Part shown: positions 40,596 to 49,584 of the stretch, piece after piece | How positions within the stretch are numbered: position 1 is the stretch's first letter | Layout: each line of letters opens with the position of its first letter | Source: Sphingobacterium siyangense | Lineage (GTDB): Bacteria; Bacteroidota; Bacteroidia; Sphingobacteriales; Sphingobacteriaceae | Reading direction: 5' to 3' | Assembly (NCBI RefSeq): GCF_007830445.1 | Contig: NZ_VLKR01000011.1 | Location: forward strand, 114,276 to 178,275 | DNA: 64,000 nucleotides | Notes under the pieces: model-generated | What the model was told of the DNA's origin: nothing | What the model saw: only the letters and a program-made list of their open reading frames with translations | The model's database searches: none | Translations under genes and position numbers: made by a program

Positions 40596-43500
40596 TTTGA
40601 TCTTAATGATGGTCTGCTGTAAAGCGGTCTTTGCGCAGGGTAAATACCGAGGAAATGTTATTGATCAGGATCATAATCCTATTGCTTTCGCTACGTTTAA
40701 ACTGGAGGGAACTGCACCTGCTTATCGGACTGATTCCTTGGGTAGATTTGAGTTCTCCTCTTCCAATGCAATAAGGTTTGTTACATTTTCGGCCATGGGA
40801 TTTGAAACCAAAAGCATAAACTGGGATACCAATGTGACAAATCGAACCATCCTATTGAATAGAAAAGAAAATAGACTCGATGAGGTACAAGTGAATACGG
40901 GATATCAGTCCATCCCGAAAGACCGGGCGACGGGTAGCTTCGGGGTGGTATCTAATAAAGACTTCAATACAATTCCGAGCAGAGGGATCTTGGATCGCAT
41001 TGAAGGTAAAGTATCCGGACTGCAGTTTGATAGAAGGAGCGGAAAATCGGTGCTAAATATACGCGGGATAAATACCTTTTCTGAATTAGCGGCCCAGCCC
41101 CTCATCGTTGTTGATAATTTCCCTTACGATGGTACGTTGGATGATCTTAATCCTAATGATGTGGAATCTGTCTCCGTATTGAAGGATGCGGCAGCTTCCA
41201 GTATATGGGGATCCCGAGCAGGAAATGGCGTGATTGTCGTGACGACCAAAAAAGGAAAGGCAGGCAATAAGCCTATTATCAATTTTACAACGACAACAAT
41301 GGTCAGTAGAAAACCTGATCTGTTCTATAACAAGACGATCAATAGTAGGGATTTTATCGAAGTGGAACGTTTTCTATTTGATAACAAGTATTATGATGAT
41401 GCATACAATAGCGCCTATAACCAGACGACTATATTTTCGCCTGTCGTGGACATGCTGTATGCAAATAAAGCGGGGCGCTTGTCGGATATTGATTTGAATA
41501 CTAGGTTGAAAGCATTGGAAGGGCATGATTATCGAAATGACCTGATGAAATATGTTTATCAGGCGGCTATCAATCAACAGTACTTTTTGGATATTTCCAC
41601 AAGTAATGCAACCAATAGAAATCGCTATTCGGTTGGCTATGATCGCGGTACAGGGGATACAAAAGGAGCAAATAATGACCGTTTAACTTTGAGGGCTACA
41701 AATAGCTGGAAGCTCGGGCAAAAGTTGTCTATAGAAAATATGATTTCTCTGATCAATGGACGGGATCGGGTTTTCTCTTCGACACCACGCTATCCGATGA
41801 TTCCCGGGGGTGGAAAAAATAATTTGTATCCTTATGCCTCGCTAGTGGACGACGAAGGAAACTTCCTGTCGATTCCGAGATTTTATAATTCATCTTTTCT
41901 CGAAAAGGCAAATGCTGACGGTCTATTGGACTGGACCTACCGACCTTTAGCGGATCGGGATAAGTCGACTTACAAGTCCTGGAATCGGCATCTTTATTTA
42001 AATTTTAACTTGCATTATGACATCCTGCCCTTCTTAAAGGCCGATTTGATTTATGGTTATGAGCATAGTAATACCAAATCAGAATCGCTTTCGGGAGAGG
42101 ATTCTTTTGAGGTGCGGGATTTAATAAATAAGTACACGCGAATTGTCAATGGGGCAAAACTGTATGATTTTCCGTTCGGAGCTATAATGCGCAATGCTGA
42201 CAATGAGATGCAATCGCATAGGGGTAGGGTGCAGGTGAGCCTCAACAAATCTTTTGGAGATGAGCATGTGCTGAATGCGCTGATCGGTACAGAGCTGTAT
42301 ACCAGAAATGCCGACCAGCGCTCATCGGGATCCTATGGCTACAATGCCGAAGTTCTCAGCCGTAAAAGCATGGATTATAATGCTATCTATCAGCTGTATG
42401 GTGGACTCGGGTATGGGTTTATGACACCATTGGATTCCTATGCAGGAACATTGTCGAGAACCGTTTCCATGTATTTTAATGGCCTATACGAATACAAGGG
42501 GAAATATGGGCTTTCTTTTTCTGCGCGAAAGGACGCCGCGAATTCCTTTGGAACGAATATCAACAGCCAGTGGAATCCACTATGGTCGGCAGGTCTATCT
42601 TGGCAGATAGCAAAGGAAAAATTTATGTGTGGGGCGGATTGGATCGATTATTTCAAACTGCGGACAACCTTTGGTTATGGCGGTGTGCAGCCCTCAGGAG
42701 CACTTAATAAAACCGTAATTGGTTACGTAGGAAATGCTAAATATTCGAATTTACCTTATGCGATCATTGGAAGCCCTCCAAACCCTGGGCTCAAATGGGA
42801 AACGGTACGTACCTTAAATTTTGGGCTGGATTTCTCAATCTATGGTGGTAAATTAACGGCTAATCTAGACTATTATCGGAAAAAGTCTTTTGACCTGCTT
42901 TCTGATGACCCCTTTGATCCGACTTCGGGTTATTCGCTATTGACAAAAAATGTAGGTCAAATAGCAACCCATGGGATCGATTTAACGCTCGCCTCAAATG
43001 GTAGGTTCGGAAATGGCTACTGGCAGTCTTCCATCAATTTTTCCTATAGCAAAAATAAAGTGACTGATTATAGAGGGACAATCGGAGCGACAAGCATGTA
43101 TCTGGATGGGGGACAGACGCTGATGCCGCTATTGGGTAAATCTCTGTACCCTGTTTTCTCTTATAAATCCGCTGGGCTGGATCCGGTCAATGGCGATCCA
43201 AGGGGATATAAAAATGGCGACATATCGAAAGATTATCAGGCGCTGACTATGGATTCATTGCAATATCTTAATTATCATGGCACTGCTTTACCCCCAATAT
43301 ACGGAGCATGGAATAATACAATTGGCTATGGCAAGTTTTATCTAGATTTTAGTCTGCTCTTTAAATTTGGACACTATTTTAAGAAGAAATCCATTGTCTA
43401 TGGTAGTCTATTTGACTCCTGGGATGGGCATGCTGATTTTGCTAAAAGATGGCAGCAGCCGGGAGACGAATTGGTGACAACAGTTCCATCGATGCAATAC

Positions 43501-43755
43501 CCCAACGATAGTTATCGCGATCTGTTTTATCAGCATTCTTCCAATAATATCGTCAAAGGTGATCTCATTAGGCTGCAAAATATTAGACTCGGTTACAACT
43601 TTGGCCTAAGCGACAGTAAGATCAAGGGTCAACTTTACATTGGAGCAAATAACGTGGGATTGATCTGGCGAAAAAATAAGGAAAATCTTGATCCTGATTA
43701 TTTGGATTTACCTGCTCCACGGGTGATTTCAATCGGTGGGAATATTAACTTTTAA
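40579..43755 (+). CDS. SusC/RagA-family TonB-linked transporter, locus B
   Basis: The start is the ATG at 40579, giving a signal peptide (KSLISLILMMVCCKAVFAQ); the frame is open 15 codons further up, but that part has no signal character. About 1058 residues: carboxypeptidase-regulatory-like domain, plug (VLNIRGINTF, PLIVVDNFPYDGTLD, NPNDVESVSVLKDAAASSIWG, GVIVVTTKKG) and a barrel ending ISIGGNINF. It closely parallels the locus A SusC along its length (TGSFENLGND against TGSFGVVSNKD, WGARAGNGVIV against WGSRAGNGVIV). Both lack the VVVGYG motif in the usual form, having a VYSNGFQ or VNTGYQS equivalent. Confidence 0.93.
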   Translation: MKSLISLILMMVCCKAVFAQGKYRGNVIDQDHNPIAFATFKLEGTAPAYRTDSLGRFEFSSSNAIRFVTFSAMGFETKSINWDTNVTNRTILLNRKENRLDEVQVNTGYQSIPKDRATGSFGVVSNKDFNTIPSRGILDRIEGKVSGLQFDRRSGKSVLNIRGINTFSELAAQPLIVVDNFPYDGTLDDLNPNDVESVSVLKDAAASSIWGSRAGNGVIVVTTKKGKAGNKPIINFTTTTMVSRKPDLFYNKTINSRDFIEVERFLFDNKYYDDAYNSAYNQTTIFSPVVDMLYANKAGRLSDIDLNTRLKALEGHDYRNDLMKYVYQAAINQQYFLDISTSNATNRNRYSVGYDRGTGDTKGANNDRLTLRATNSWKLGQKLSIENMISLINGRDRVFSSTPRYPMIPGGGKNNLYPYASLVDDEGNFLSIPRFYNSSFLEKANADGLLDWTYRPLADRDKSTYKSWNRHLYLNFNLHYDILPFLKADLIYGYEHSNTKSESLSGEDSFEVRDLINKYTRIVNGAKLYDFPFGAIMRNADNEMQSHRGRVQVSLNKSFGDEHVLNALIGTELYTRNADQRSSGSYGYNAEVLSRKSMDYNAIYQLYGGLGYGFMTPLDSYAGTLSRTVSMYFNGLYEYKGKYGLSFSARKDAANSFGTNINSQWNPLWSAGLSWQIAKEKFMCGADWIDYFKLRTTFGYGGVQPSGALNKTVIGYVGNAKYSNLPYAIIGSPPNPGLKWETVRTLNFGLDFSIYGGKLTANLDYYRKKSFDLLSDDPFDPTSGYSLLTKNVGQIATHGIDLTLASNGRFGNGYWQSSINFSYSKNKVTDYRGTIGATSMYLDGGQTLMPLLGKSLYPVFSYKSAGLDPVNGDPRGYKNGDISKDYQALTMDSLQYLNYHGTALPPIYGAWNNTIGYGKFYLDFSLLFKFGHYFKKKSIVYGSLFDSWDGHADFAKRWQQPGDELVTTVPSMQYPNDSYRDLFYQHSSNNIVKGDLIRLQNIRLGYNFGLSDSKIKGQLYIGANNVGLIWRKNKENLDPDYLDLPAPRVISIGGNINF

Positions 43756-43765
43756 TACTTGTGTG

Positions 43766-45133
43766 ATGAGACAATATATTTACAAGCTACTTATAGCAAG
43801 CCTATTTTTTATGGCTTCCTGTAATAAATTTTTGGAGGATAAAACAAATAAAACCAGCACGGTGCCATCCACATTGGAGGATATGCAGGCACTCCTTGAT
43901 GCGGGCAATGAACTGAATCTCGGAAGTTATCCTTTTTTCTTGGAAGCTTGCACGGATGATTTTCTACTTACGGATGCTGGTTATAATAATCTTGACGTGT
44001 TTGATAAGCAGGTGTATACCTTTCAAAACCCAGATTTATATTCGGCAACAGAGAAATTGATATTATGGCGGGATGCCTATAAGGCTATTGCGATAGCCAA
44101 TACGGTATTGGATGGATTGTCGGATATTAAAATTTTAAAAGGCCTCGATCCTAATAATATCAAAGGGCAAGCACTATTTCATCGAGCTTTTATGCACTTT
44201 ATACTCCTGCAGATATATGCTGCGCCCTTTGATGAAAAAGGCAATAATAATGTACCTGGAATACCCCTCAAGTTGAGCTCAGATATCAATGACAAAACCA
44301 AGCGGTCAACCGTCGGGGAATGTTATCGCTCGGTTATTCAGGATTTGGAGGAAGCAGCTGGCTTGCTTCCAAATGAATTAGGGATTGTGACACGACCTAA
44401 TAAGATTTCGGCTCATGCCGCACTCTCAAGAGTCTATATGGCGATGGAAGATTACGGAAATGCAAAGAAATATGCTGAATTGGTCTTGACACGGTACGAT
44501 AAGTTGATGGATCTCAATGCTATGAGTGTGGATGCGTCCTTTCCTTATCCGGCTATGAATGCAGAAACTTTGTTTTTTGCATACTCAAATGGTACAACTA
44601 TGTTTGGTGGAAGCAGAGGTTCTTATATGGCTGATGATTTATTGAGTATGTATGATACTCATGACCTAAGATTTCGGGCGAACTATAAAAAAGGGACCGA
44701 TGGGCGCTACACGTTTAAAGGTCATTACGTAGGTTCGGGAACCTACCTTTTCTTTGTTGGACTTACAACTTCTGAAGTCTTATTAAATGCTGCTGAAAGT
44801 AATACGCGACTAGGCAATACGACGCTAGCTAAGCAACAACTTAATGAGCTCTTACAAAATCGGATTGAGAAGCAATTCTTTGTGCCTGTAACGGAATCTA
44901 ACTCAGAAGCTTTGTTGAAAACAATAATTGGGGAGCGGCGTAAGGAATTGGTCCGTAGAGGGCTAAGATGGTCGGATTTGAGACGGCTGAATAAAGACGA
45001 ACGTTTTAAAAAGCAAATTGTCCGTGCGGTAACCATTGACGGTAAAACTGAACAATTTAAACTTTTGCCGAATAGTAGCGGTTATATTTTTAATATTCCA
45101 GCCGAGGTTAAAAATATGACCGGTATGGAATAA
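43766..45133 (+). CDS. SusD/RagB-family lipoprotein, locus B
   Basis: The start is the ATG at 43766 in front of a lipoprotein signal (LLIASLFFMASCNKFLEDK); an upstream Met at 43736 would lie inside the SusC 3' end. 455 residues. SusD signatures: TLEDMQALLDAGN, GQALFHRAFMHFILLQIYA, RPNKISAHAALSRVYMA, and ERRKELVRRGLRWSDLRRLN near the C-terminus. It pairs with the SusC just upstream. The similarity to the locus A SusD is evident in every block. A strong hairpin follows. Confidence 0.92.
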   Translation: MRQYIYKLLIASLFFMASCNKFLEDKTNKTSTVPSTLEDMQALLDAGNELNLGSYPFFLEACTDDFLLTDAGYNNLDVFDKQVYTFQNPDLYSATEKLILWRDAYKAIAIANTVLDGLSDIKILKGLDPNNIKGQALFHRAFMHFILLQIYAAPFDEKGNNNVPGIPLKLSSDINDKTKRSTVGECYRSVIQDLEEAAGLLPNELGIVTRPNKISAHAALSRVYMAMEDYGNAKKYAELVLTRYDKLMDLNAMSVDASFPYPAMNAETLFFAYSNGTTMFGGSRGSYMADDLLSMYDTHDLRFRANYKKGTDGRYTFKGHYVGSGTYLFFVGLTTSEVLLNAAESNTRLGNTTLAKQQLNELLQNRIEKQFFVPVTESNSEALLKTIIGERRKELVRRGLRWSDLRRLNKDERFKKQIVRAVTIDGKTEQFKLLPNSSGYIFNIPAEVKNMTGME

Positions 45134-45140
45134 TCATAAG

Positions 45141-45176
45141 AAAGTAGCGAAGGATAGTTCCCTCGCTACTTTCTTT
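45141..45176. terminator. Terminator after the locus B SusD
   Basis: AAAGTAGCGA (45141-45150) and TCGCTACTTT (45163-45172) with TCTTT after; same position as the terminator at 10422-10455 in locus A, but unrelated in sequence. Confidence 0.7.
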
Positions 45177-45191
45177 GAGCTATAGCTTGAA

Positions 45192-45605
45192 TTAAAACGG
45201 CCTGAAATCAGTAACAGTTTCATTCGGTGTTTTACTACTGTTGGCAGTGCTGATGCGAAGCGCGATAGTTGTTGGTGTAGATGACCCCGAAGGGGTAACA
45301 AGTGCCGTCATATCGGGTTGTGAGGGGTTTGATGGATTGGCAGGGGCATTGATCTGGCAAACAGTTTGTTTAGCACCTTCACATTCTTCACTTGGCCCCA
45401 AGCTGTATTTGCTGGGATCGGTAGGAGAGTCTGAGGATGTGCCATGGTATGACCATACCTGATTCGCCGCTATTATCTTTACTTCTTTCTCTCCTTTAAC
45501 TTCTTTTTCACTTTGAATACTTTGCGCATTTGCACTCAACGAAATTCCTAATGCCATCACACCAATGCTCATGGTGCCGATGATTCTTTTTGCTAATGTT
45601 TTCAT
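45192..45605 (-). CDS. Small exported Cys-x7-Cys protein (DUF6520-like), locus B
   Basis: 137 residues. Signal peptide (AKRIIGTMSIGVMALGISLS, cut after ANA). Mature blocks shared with locus A: VWSYHG, DPSKYSLG, CEGAKQTVCQINAP, QPDMTALVT, LRIS, and TPNETVTDFR at the end. The two cysteines and the C-terminal TPNETV-x2-FR motif are kept while linkers vary. It converges on SusD across a terminator and is expressed from a conserved promoter/leader. Function unknown. Confidence 0.7.
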   Translation of the reverse strand: MKTLAKRIIGTMSIGVMALGISLSANAQSIQSEKEVKGEKEVKIIAANQVWSYHGTSSDSPTDPSKYSLGPSEECEGAKQTVCQINAPANPSNPSQPDMTALVTPSGSSTPTTIALRISTANSSKTPNETVTDFRPF

Positions 45606-45619
45606 TTCTAATGTTTTTA

Positions 45620-45900
45620 AGTTTATTATTGTTGCTTATCCTTATTATCCTCCTGGATCGGCCGTGGAGGTGTTTCCTAATGACCGGACGGGCATCTCCC
45701 TGTCCTCTGATCTGTTATCTTATACCAAAGTTAGCGCAGTAATTTTCGAAAGATGTTTGAATTTTAGGTAGGCCGTTGTATGATTTTTTGTGCGGTGGTG
45801 CCCCGTCTTTTCTTCGAGTTTGTATTTTTATTCTTTAGTGGAAGAGCGCATTTTTGGGACGAAATGTCTGATACAAGGGACGAATGCCGAATATTGGGGA
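45620..45900 (-). promoter_or_regulatory. Conserved promoter and leader of the small exported protein, locus B
   Basis: Matches 10890-11125. The -7 box TAACTTTG is at 45726-45733 (reverse strand), again with ACAT 19 nt upstream, and the same purine-rich ribosome-site region. The conserved part reaches to within about 20 bp of the AraC gene stop, whereas in locus A no AraC gene follows. Confidence 0.5.
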
Positions 45901-45916
45901 TAAATAGGCGGTTTTA

Positions 45917-46888
45917 TTATTTATATGCGCTCGGACAGACGCCCGTATGTTTCCGAAAAAAAGCTGAAAAATTCTGCTGGGATCCGTACCCGCAATAATT
46001 GCTGACTTCTTTAACCGAATGTCCTGCCAGCAATAACTCTTGTGCTTTAAGGATAAGATGCCTAGTCCAGGTCTGTTTCGGACTTTCACTATAGATGGCT
46101 TTATAGATTTTGTTCAATCTGCTCATGTCTACCTGCAGCTGTTCTGCAATCGCATGAATGGAGCAGCTGCTAAAAGTCTGCATCACCTGATCCCGGATCA
46201 TTTGTTCGGCCCTTTCGGCTAGGAATTGATCGGGATCTATCTTTTCATAGTGTTCAAAATTTTTATAAATGGCGATATCAAATAGGTCATAGACAAGTTT
46301 TACAGCCATAGCTTCATTGTCTTTATGATAATTGAAAAAATGCTCTTCAATTCTAGAAAGCTGATAGCTTGTCTTTTCTTTGATTGGCCATAGTGCACTT
46401 TGGTAGAGCCGCTTTTTGTCGCGTAAATGTGCTGTACTGAATTTAAATAGAAAATGGTCTTCTTTAAATATTGCTGATCGAATATACCCTATATCGACCA
46501 GAACTCCATAGATCAAATATTCTCCCTGCACCAGAAGCGTTTGCATCTTGCCTTTGGGAATATAGGCATAAGTATCATATCCAGAAGGGAGATGCACGTG
46601 ACTATTATTTGCTGTATGTTCTATGTTAATGGTCGAAACGGAATGCCTATTATACAGCAGATGATAATCGGATTTATCGGTTTGCACGGACAATTGAAAC
46701 GTTCTTTGCACCTGAACCTGCACGCGATAAAATATAACGCTATGGTAATCAATATATTCTTCTAGCAATTGGATGCTCGCATCCTCATAGCGCTGTAACT
46801 GTGAATCGGGAAGCTTGGGCAAAAATGCTCTTACTTGCTTGGTAAATTGGGGCACCTGGGGCAATATAAAATGAAAAGTTTTGATCAT
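45917..46888 (-). CDS. AraC-family transcriptional regulator
   Basis: 323 residues. The N-terminal 200 residues are a ligand/sensor region without an obvious cupin signature (YDTYAYIPKGKMQTLLVQGEY). The C-terminal AraC domain has two helix-turn-helices: SSCSIHAIAEQLQVDMSRLNKIYKAIY and HSVKEVSNYCGYGSQQNFSAFFRKHTGVCPSAYK. It is next to the conserved upstream region of the small exported protein and on the same strand. It may activate that promoter in trans in both loci, since the -33 box there is non-consensus; this is inference. Similar AraC proteins in Sphingobacteriaceae often sit near SusCD pairs. Confidence 0.85.
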   Translation of the reverse strand: MIKTFHFILPQVPQFTKQVRAFLPKLPDSQLQRYEDASIQLLEEYIDYHSVIFYRVQVQVQRTFQLSVQTDKSDYHLLYNRHSVSTINIEHTANNSHVHLPSGYDTYAYIPKGKMQTLLVQGEYLIYGVLVDIGYIRSAIFKEDHFLFKFSTAHLRDKKRLYQSALWPIKEKTSYQLSRIEEHFFNYHKDNEAMAVKLVYDLFDIAIYKNFEHYEKIDPDQFLAERAEQMIRDQVMQTFSSCSIHAIAEQLQVDMSRLNKIYKAIYSESPKQTWTRHLILKAQELLLAGHSVKEVSNYCGYGSQQNFSAFFRKHTGVCPSAYK

Positions 46889-47213
46889 TGGATATGCAGT
46901 TAATCAGGTTTTATAAAAGGCTCAATCCATGTTTTAAAAGTAAAATCGAGGTTTGAGAAATACTTAAAAAAATGATAGATGACCGATTTCTATCGAAATT
47001 ATGCAAAAAAACAAGGATATCTGACCTCTTTTCTTATCCCTTACCTCGGCGAAGGCAATTAGCTTTCTTTTTGGGTAACATATCATTCTTTTCCTCTTTT
47101 TTAAGGATTTCAGCCATATTTGATCGTTAGCTAATACAATTTTAGTGCATGTACAGCCAGCGGGAGTGGCCTGACCCGTATCGTTGCAGGCCGATGTTTA
47201 ATTCAATTCAAAC
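46889..47213. other. Divergent intergenic region between AraC gene and 42-aa ORF
   Basis: 325 bp, AT-rich, no gene longer than a few codons seen. A hairpin GGCCTG/CAGGCC (47168-47192) lies about 20 bp before the ATG at 47214 and could influence its translation. Confidence 0.4.
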
Positions 47214-47342
47214 ATGAACGACAACATACAGACAAGTGATCTTATCGTCGAACTGGGGTTAACTTTGCCTCAGATGATGCAACTATTTCCGGAAATGGGG
47301 GATGTCGTTGACGATGAAAAATGTTGGGTAGAAATACCTTAA
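47214..47342 (+). CDS. 42-residue acidic peptide
   Basis: ATG 47214, TAA 47340-47342. The peptide has a Leu/Met-rich amphipathic middle (LIVELGLTLPQMMQLFPEMG), then DVVDDEKCWVEIP at the end with a single Cys six residues from the C-terminus. It lies 84 bp upstream of the acyltransferase-like gene on the same strand, behind a small hairpin. The N-terminal helix plus short C-terminal tail resembles a leader/core arrangement of a modified peptide, but no Gly-Gly cleavage site is present. It may also be a regulatory leader ORF. No family recognised. Confidence 0.35.
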   Translation: MNDNIQTSDLIVELGLTLPQMMQLFPEMGDVVDDEKCWVEIP

Positions 47343-47426
47343 CGCTAATTCAGCATCGCTTTCTGTCGGAAGGCGATGCTGTTCACTGATTGAATAATAA
47401 CCTAATTTTTCTAGACCACAATTTAA

Positions 47427-48350
47427 ATGAACAATAATCAATTGACCAAACCGTTTTGGTTTGCCAACGTATGGAATTTTTTTCCGGAATTTACGGTAGA
47501 AGATCTTGAAATAAATTACCTGAGATGGAGCGCTTACCGAAAGTCTTTTGCCAAGATGCTGCAACCCGTCCAACTGGACCGAATGCTGGACGCCTCTTGT
47601 CTTGAAATGCTCCCAACTGATCTTAGCGGGATTGTCATCTCTTTCCATTATGGCCCATACCGTCTGATACCGCGCTATCTGCTTGCAGCAGGCTATAAAA
47701 TCTCTGTGCTAGCTTCGCCCGGTATCATTAAAAAGGAACAAAAAGAGACTGAACTCCTGATGCAGCTAAACAATCTCGAAGCAGATAGCCTGCGCTATAT
47801 CGACGCCTCAAGAAGTACAGTGCTCAAAAATGTCGTATCCGATTTGAATGAGAAGCGTTTGGTGCTGGTATACCTTGATGCGGACGAAGGGGTGAATCGC
47901 CTAGCTGCTAAAGGGACCCGATCTTTGCTTAAGGTCCCCGTCGCAGCTAGTGGACTGTATTTCCACGCGAGTATCGCCGAGCTTGCCTTCCGGTTTCATA
48001 TTCCCCTCTCTTTTCTGCTGATGGAAAAAAATGAGAACAATGGACTGTGGAATCTGGCTTTATCAAAAGGGCTGCGCTGTAAAAGAGCGGAGCAACCTGA
48101 TGGGTTTATGAAGAGGTTTAAGAGAAAACTAAACACGACGATAAACCGCATTGTCATGAAGGAATGGACAGCATGGGAAAACTGGCCCTTGATTCATTTT
48201 TATCGTCCGGATCTTAAAGAGAGAAAGGTCGTTTCACAAGATGCACTCACGTGGGTAATGCCTATATATTTACAAGAACGTGCCTTTTTTTTCGACGTGA
48301 AAAATCGTCAATTTTTCGAACTAAAAACGGATAATTTGCTAAAAGGGTAA
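47427..48350 (+). CDS. Acyltransferase-like protein (LpxL/HtrB-type LPLAT fold)
   Basis: 307 residues. The middle region GIVISFHYGPYRLIPRYLLAAGYKISVLASPG recalls the HtrB/LpxL opening, where His in H-x4-(D/E) is catalytic. Here the His in FHYGPYR is followed by Arg rather than an acid, so catalysis is uncertain. KRLVLVYLDADEGVNRLAAKGTRSLLKVPVAASG resembles the LPLAT block-3 region, and IPLSFLLMEKNE the next strand. No N-terminal membrane segment is evident. In Bacteroidota, similar proteins occur with small peptide ORFs and two-component genes. It could acylate the peptide encoded upstream or a lipid. The family call is tentative. Confidence 0.5.
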   Translation: MNNNQLTKPFWFANVWNFFPEFTVEDLEINYLRWSAYRKSFAKMLQPVQLDRMLDASCLEMLPTDLSGIVISFHYGPYRLIPRYLLAAGYKISVLASPGIIKKEQKETELLMQLNNLEADSLRYIDASRSTVLKNVVSDLNEKRLVLVYLDADEGVNRLAAKGTRSLLKVPVAASGLYFHASIAELAFRFHIPLSFLLMEKNENNGLWNLALSKGLRCKRAEQPDGFMKRFKRKLNTTINRIVMKEWTAWENWPLIHFYRPDLKERKVVSQDALTWVMPIYLQERAFFFDVKNRQFFELKTDNLLKG

Positions 48351-48529
48351 AAATTATGAAATGAAGTAAGTGAGTTGATGTGTAATTTCTTGATAGGGAT
48401 GGTGTTTCCTTTTGACGAAATATTATTTTTAATTAATTTATTCTTTACGCTTTGTTTTTTGTAATTTAAGTGTTCAAAGTACACCAATTATAGAAAAAAC
48501 AATTTAGCCATCGTTTAAAATAGGATATA

Positions 48530-49558
48530 ATGGAAGATAGACGGACCAAAATAACCCAGTTTTTCACGCGGAGATACATCTTATTTTTTATCGGAACAGG
48601 ATTCTTGCTGCTGCTGCTGCTCAAAATGAATATTCAGGTTTGGCATCGATTGACCATGCGACATCTGTTGGCCTTAACCGGACCATACTTGTTTTCATTC
48701 GCGATGTATTGGCTGGCGATAAATTTATTGCAGTTAAGTTCTATTTATCTTAAACTGGTCATACTGCTTGTGCTGGGCTGCTGGCAATACCTGAGTATAG
48801 ATTTCTGGGTGTATTATACCTACTCGTGGCTTCCTGCTCACGGCATTTCATTTGCCGGAAAACTGACGGATTATCATTTGATGCAATTCCACAATCGGAT
48901 CATGGTAGGCAATTTATTGGTACTGGGGACAGCCTTAATTGTACACAGCGTTTTTAGAAATTGTTCCTATTGGCTAAGGTTTCAATTGCTCACAATGGAA
49001 TTGAATGCCGGCAGGCTGGCGGGACGTCTCTCTAAGCATTTCGTGAAAGAATGGATCAAGATCGTGCAGCATAACAAATTGCTGCACCGAAACGATACAC
49101 TGGAACTATTTCGATACATCATTGCAGTGACGGCAAACCGGAAAGTAAAAGTAGCTATTGCCGAAGAATGGAAGCAGCTCAAGGTGATGGCTTCCTGTTT
49201 TACAGACCGCTTGATGCTATTTAAGGGGGAAGAAGTCCTCTTTGCGACCGATTGGAGCCGCTCTATCATTGCGGCATCCATGCTCTCGTGGTTTGAAAAT
49301 GCCCTGAACTATAGTCCTCGGGGAGCACAGGGTCAAATTATCATGGAATGGACGCGGGTAGATGGTCAGTTGCATTTCCAGATGATTAATTATGTTAGCG
49401 GAAAGCGCTCAGCGGGGCATACAGGGGTGGGCAATAAGTTGCTGCAGGAACTATTCGATGCGGTATTGCCCGGAACATATCGGATTGAATATCGCGAACA
49501 AAATCCCATTTTCAGCGTCCAGCTTACGCTGCTCCAAAACTACCGAAAAGTGATTTAA
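48530..49558 (+). CDS. LytS-like sensor histidine kinase, probably catalytically degenerate
   Basis: 342 residues with about four membrane segments in the first 150 residues. After it comes a His_kinase-type region LLTMELNAGRLAGRLSKHF. Intact LytS-type kinases have Gln-Leu-Asn-Pro-His-Phe-Leu-Phe-Asn here; the Pro-His is missing (Ala-Gly). An HATPase-like tail keeps SWFENALNYSPRG (N box) and GHTGVGNKLLQELFD (G box). It is 26 bp upstream of a LytTR response regulator, so the pair works together. Loss of the phosphoacceptor suggests a pseudokinase or phosphatase-biased sensor. Confidence 0.7.
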   Translation: MEDRRTKITQFFTRRYILFFIGTGFLLLLLLKMNIQVWHRLTMRHLLALTGPYLFSFAMYWLAINLLQLSSIYLKLVILLVLGCWQYLSIDFWVYYTYSWLPAHGISFAGKLTDYHLMQFHNRIMVGNLLVLGTALIVHSVFRNCSYWLRFQLLTMELNAGRLAGRLSKHFVKEWIKIVQHNKLLHRNDTLELFRYIIAVTANRKVKVAIAEEWKQLKVMASCFTDRLMLFKGEEVLFATDWSRSIIAASMLSWFENALNYSPRGAQGQIIMEWTRVDGQLHFQMINYVSGKRSAGHTGVGNKLLQELFDAVLPGTYRIEYREQNPIFSVQLTLLQNYRKVI

Positions 49559-49584
49559 CTGAGTATTTTATAAAATAATGCCAT

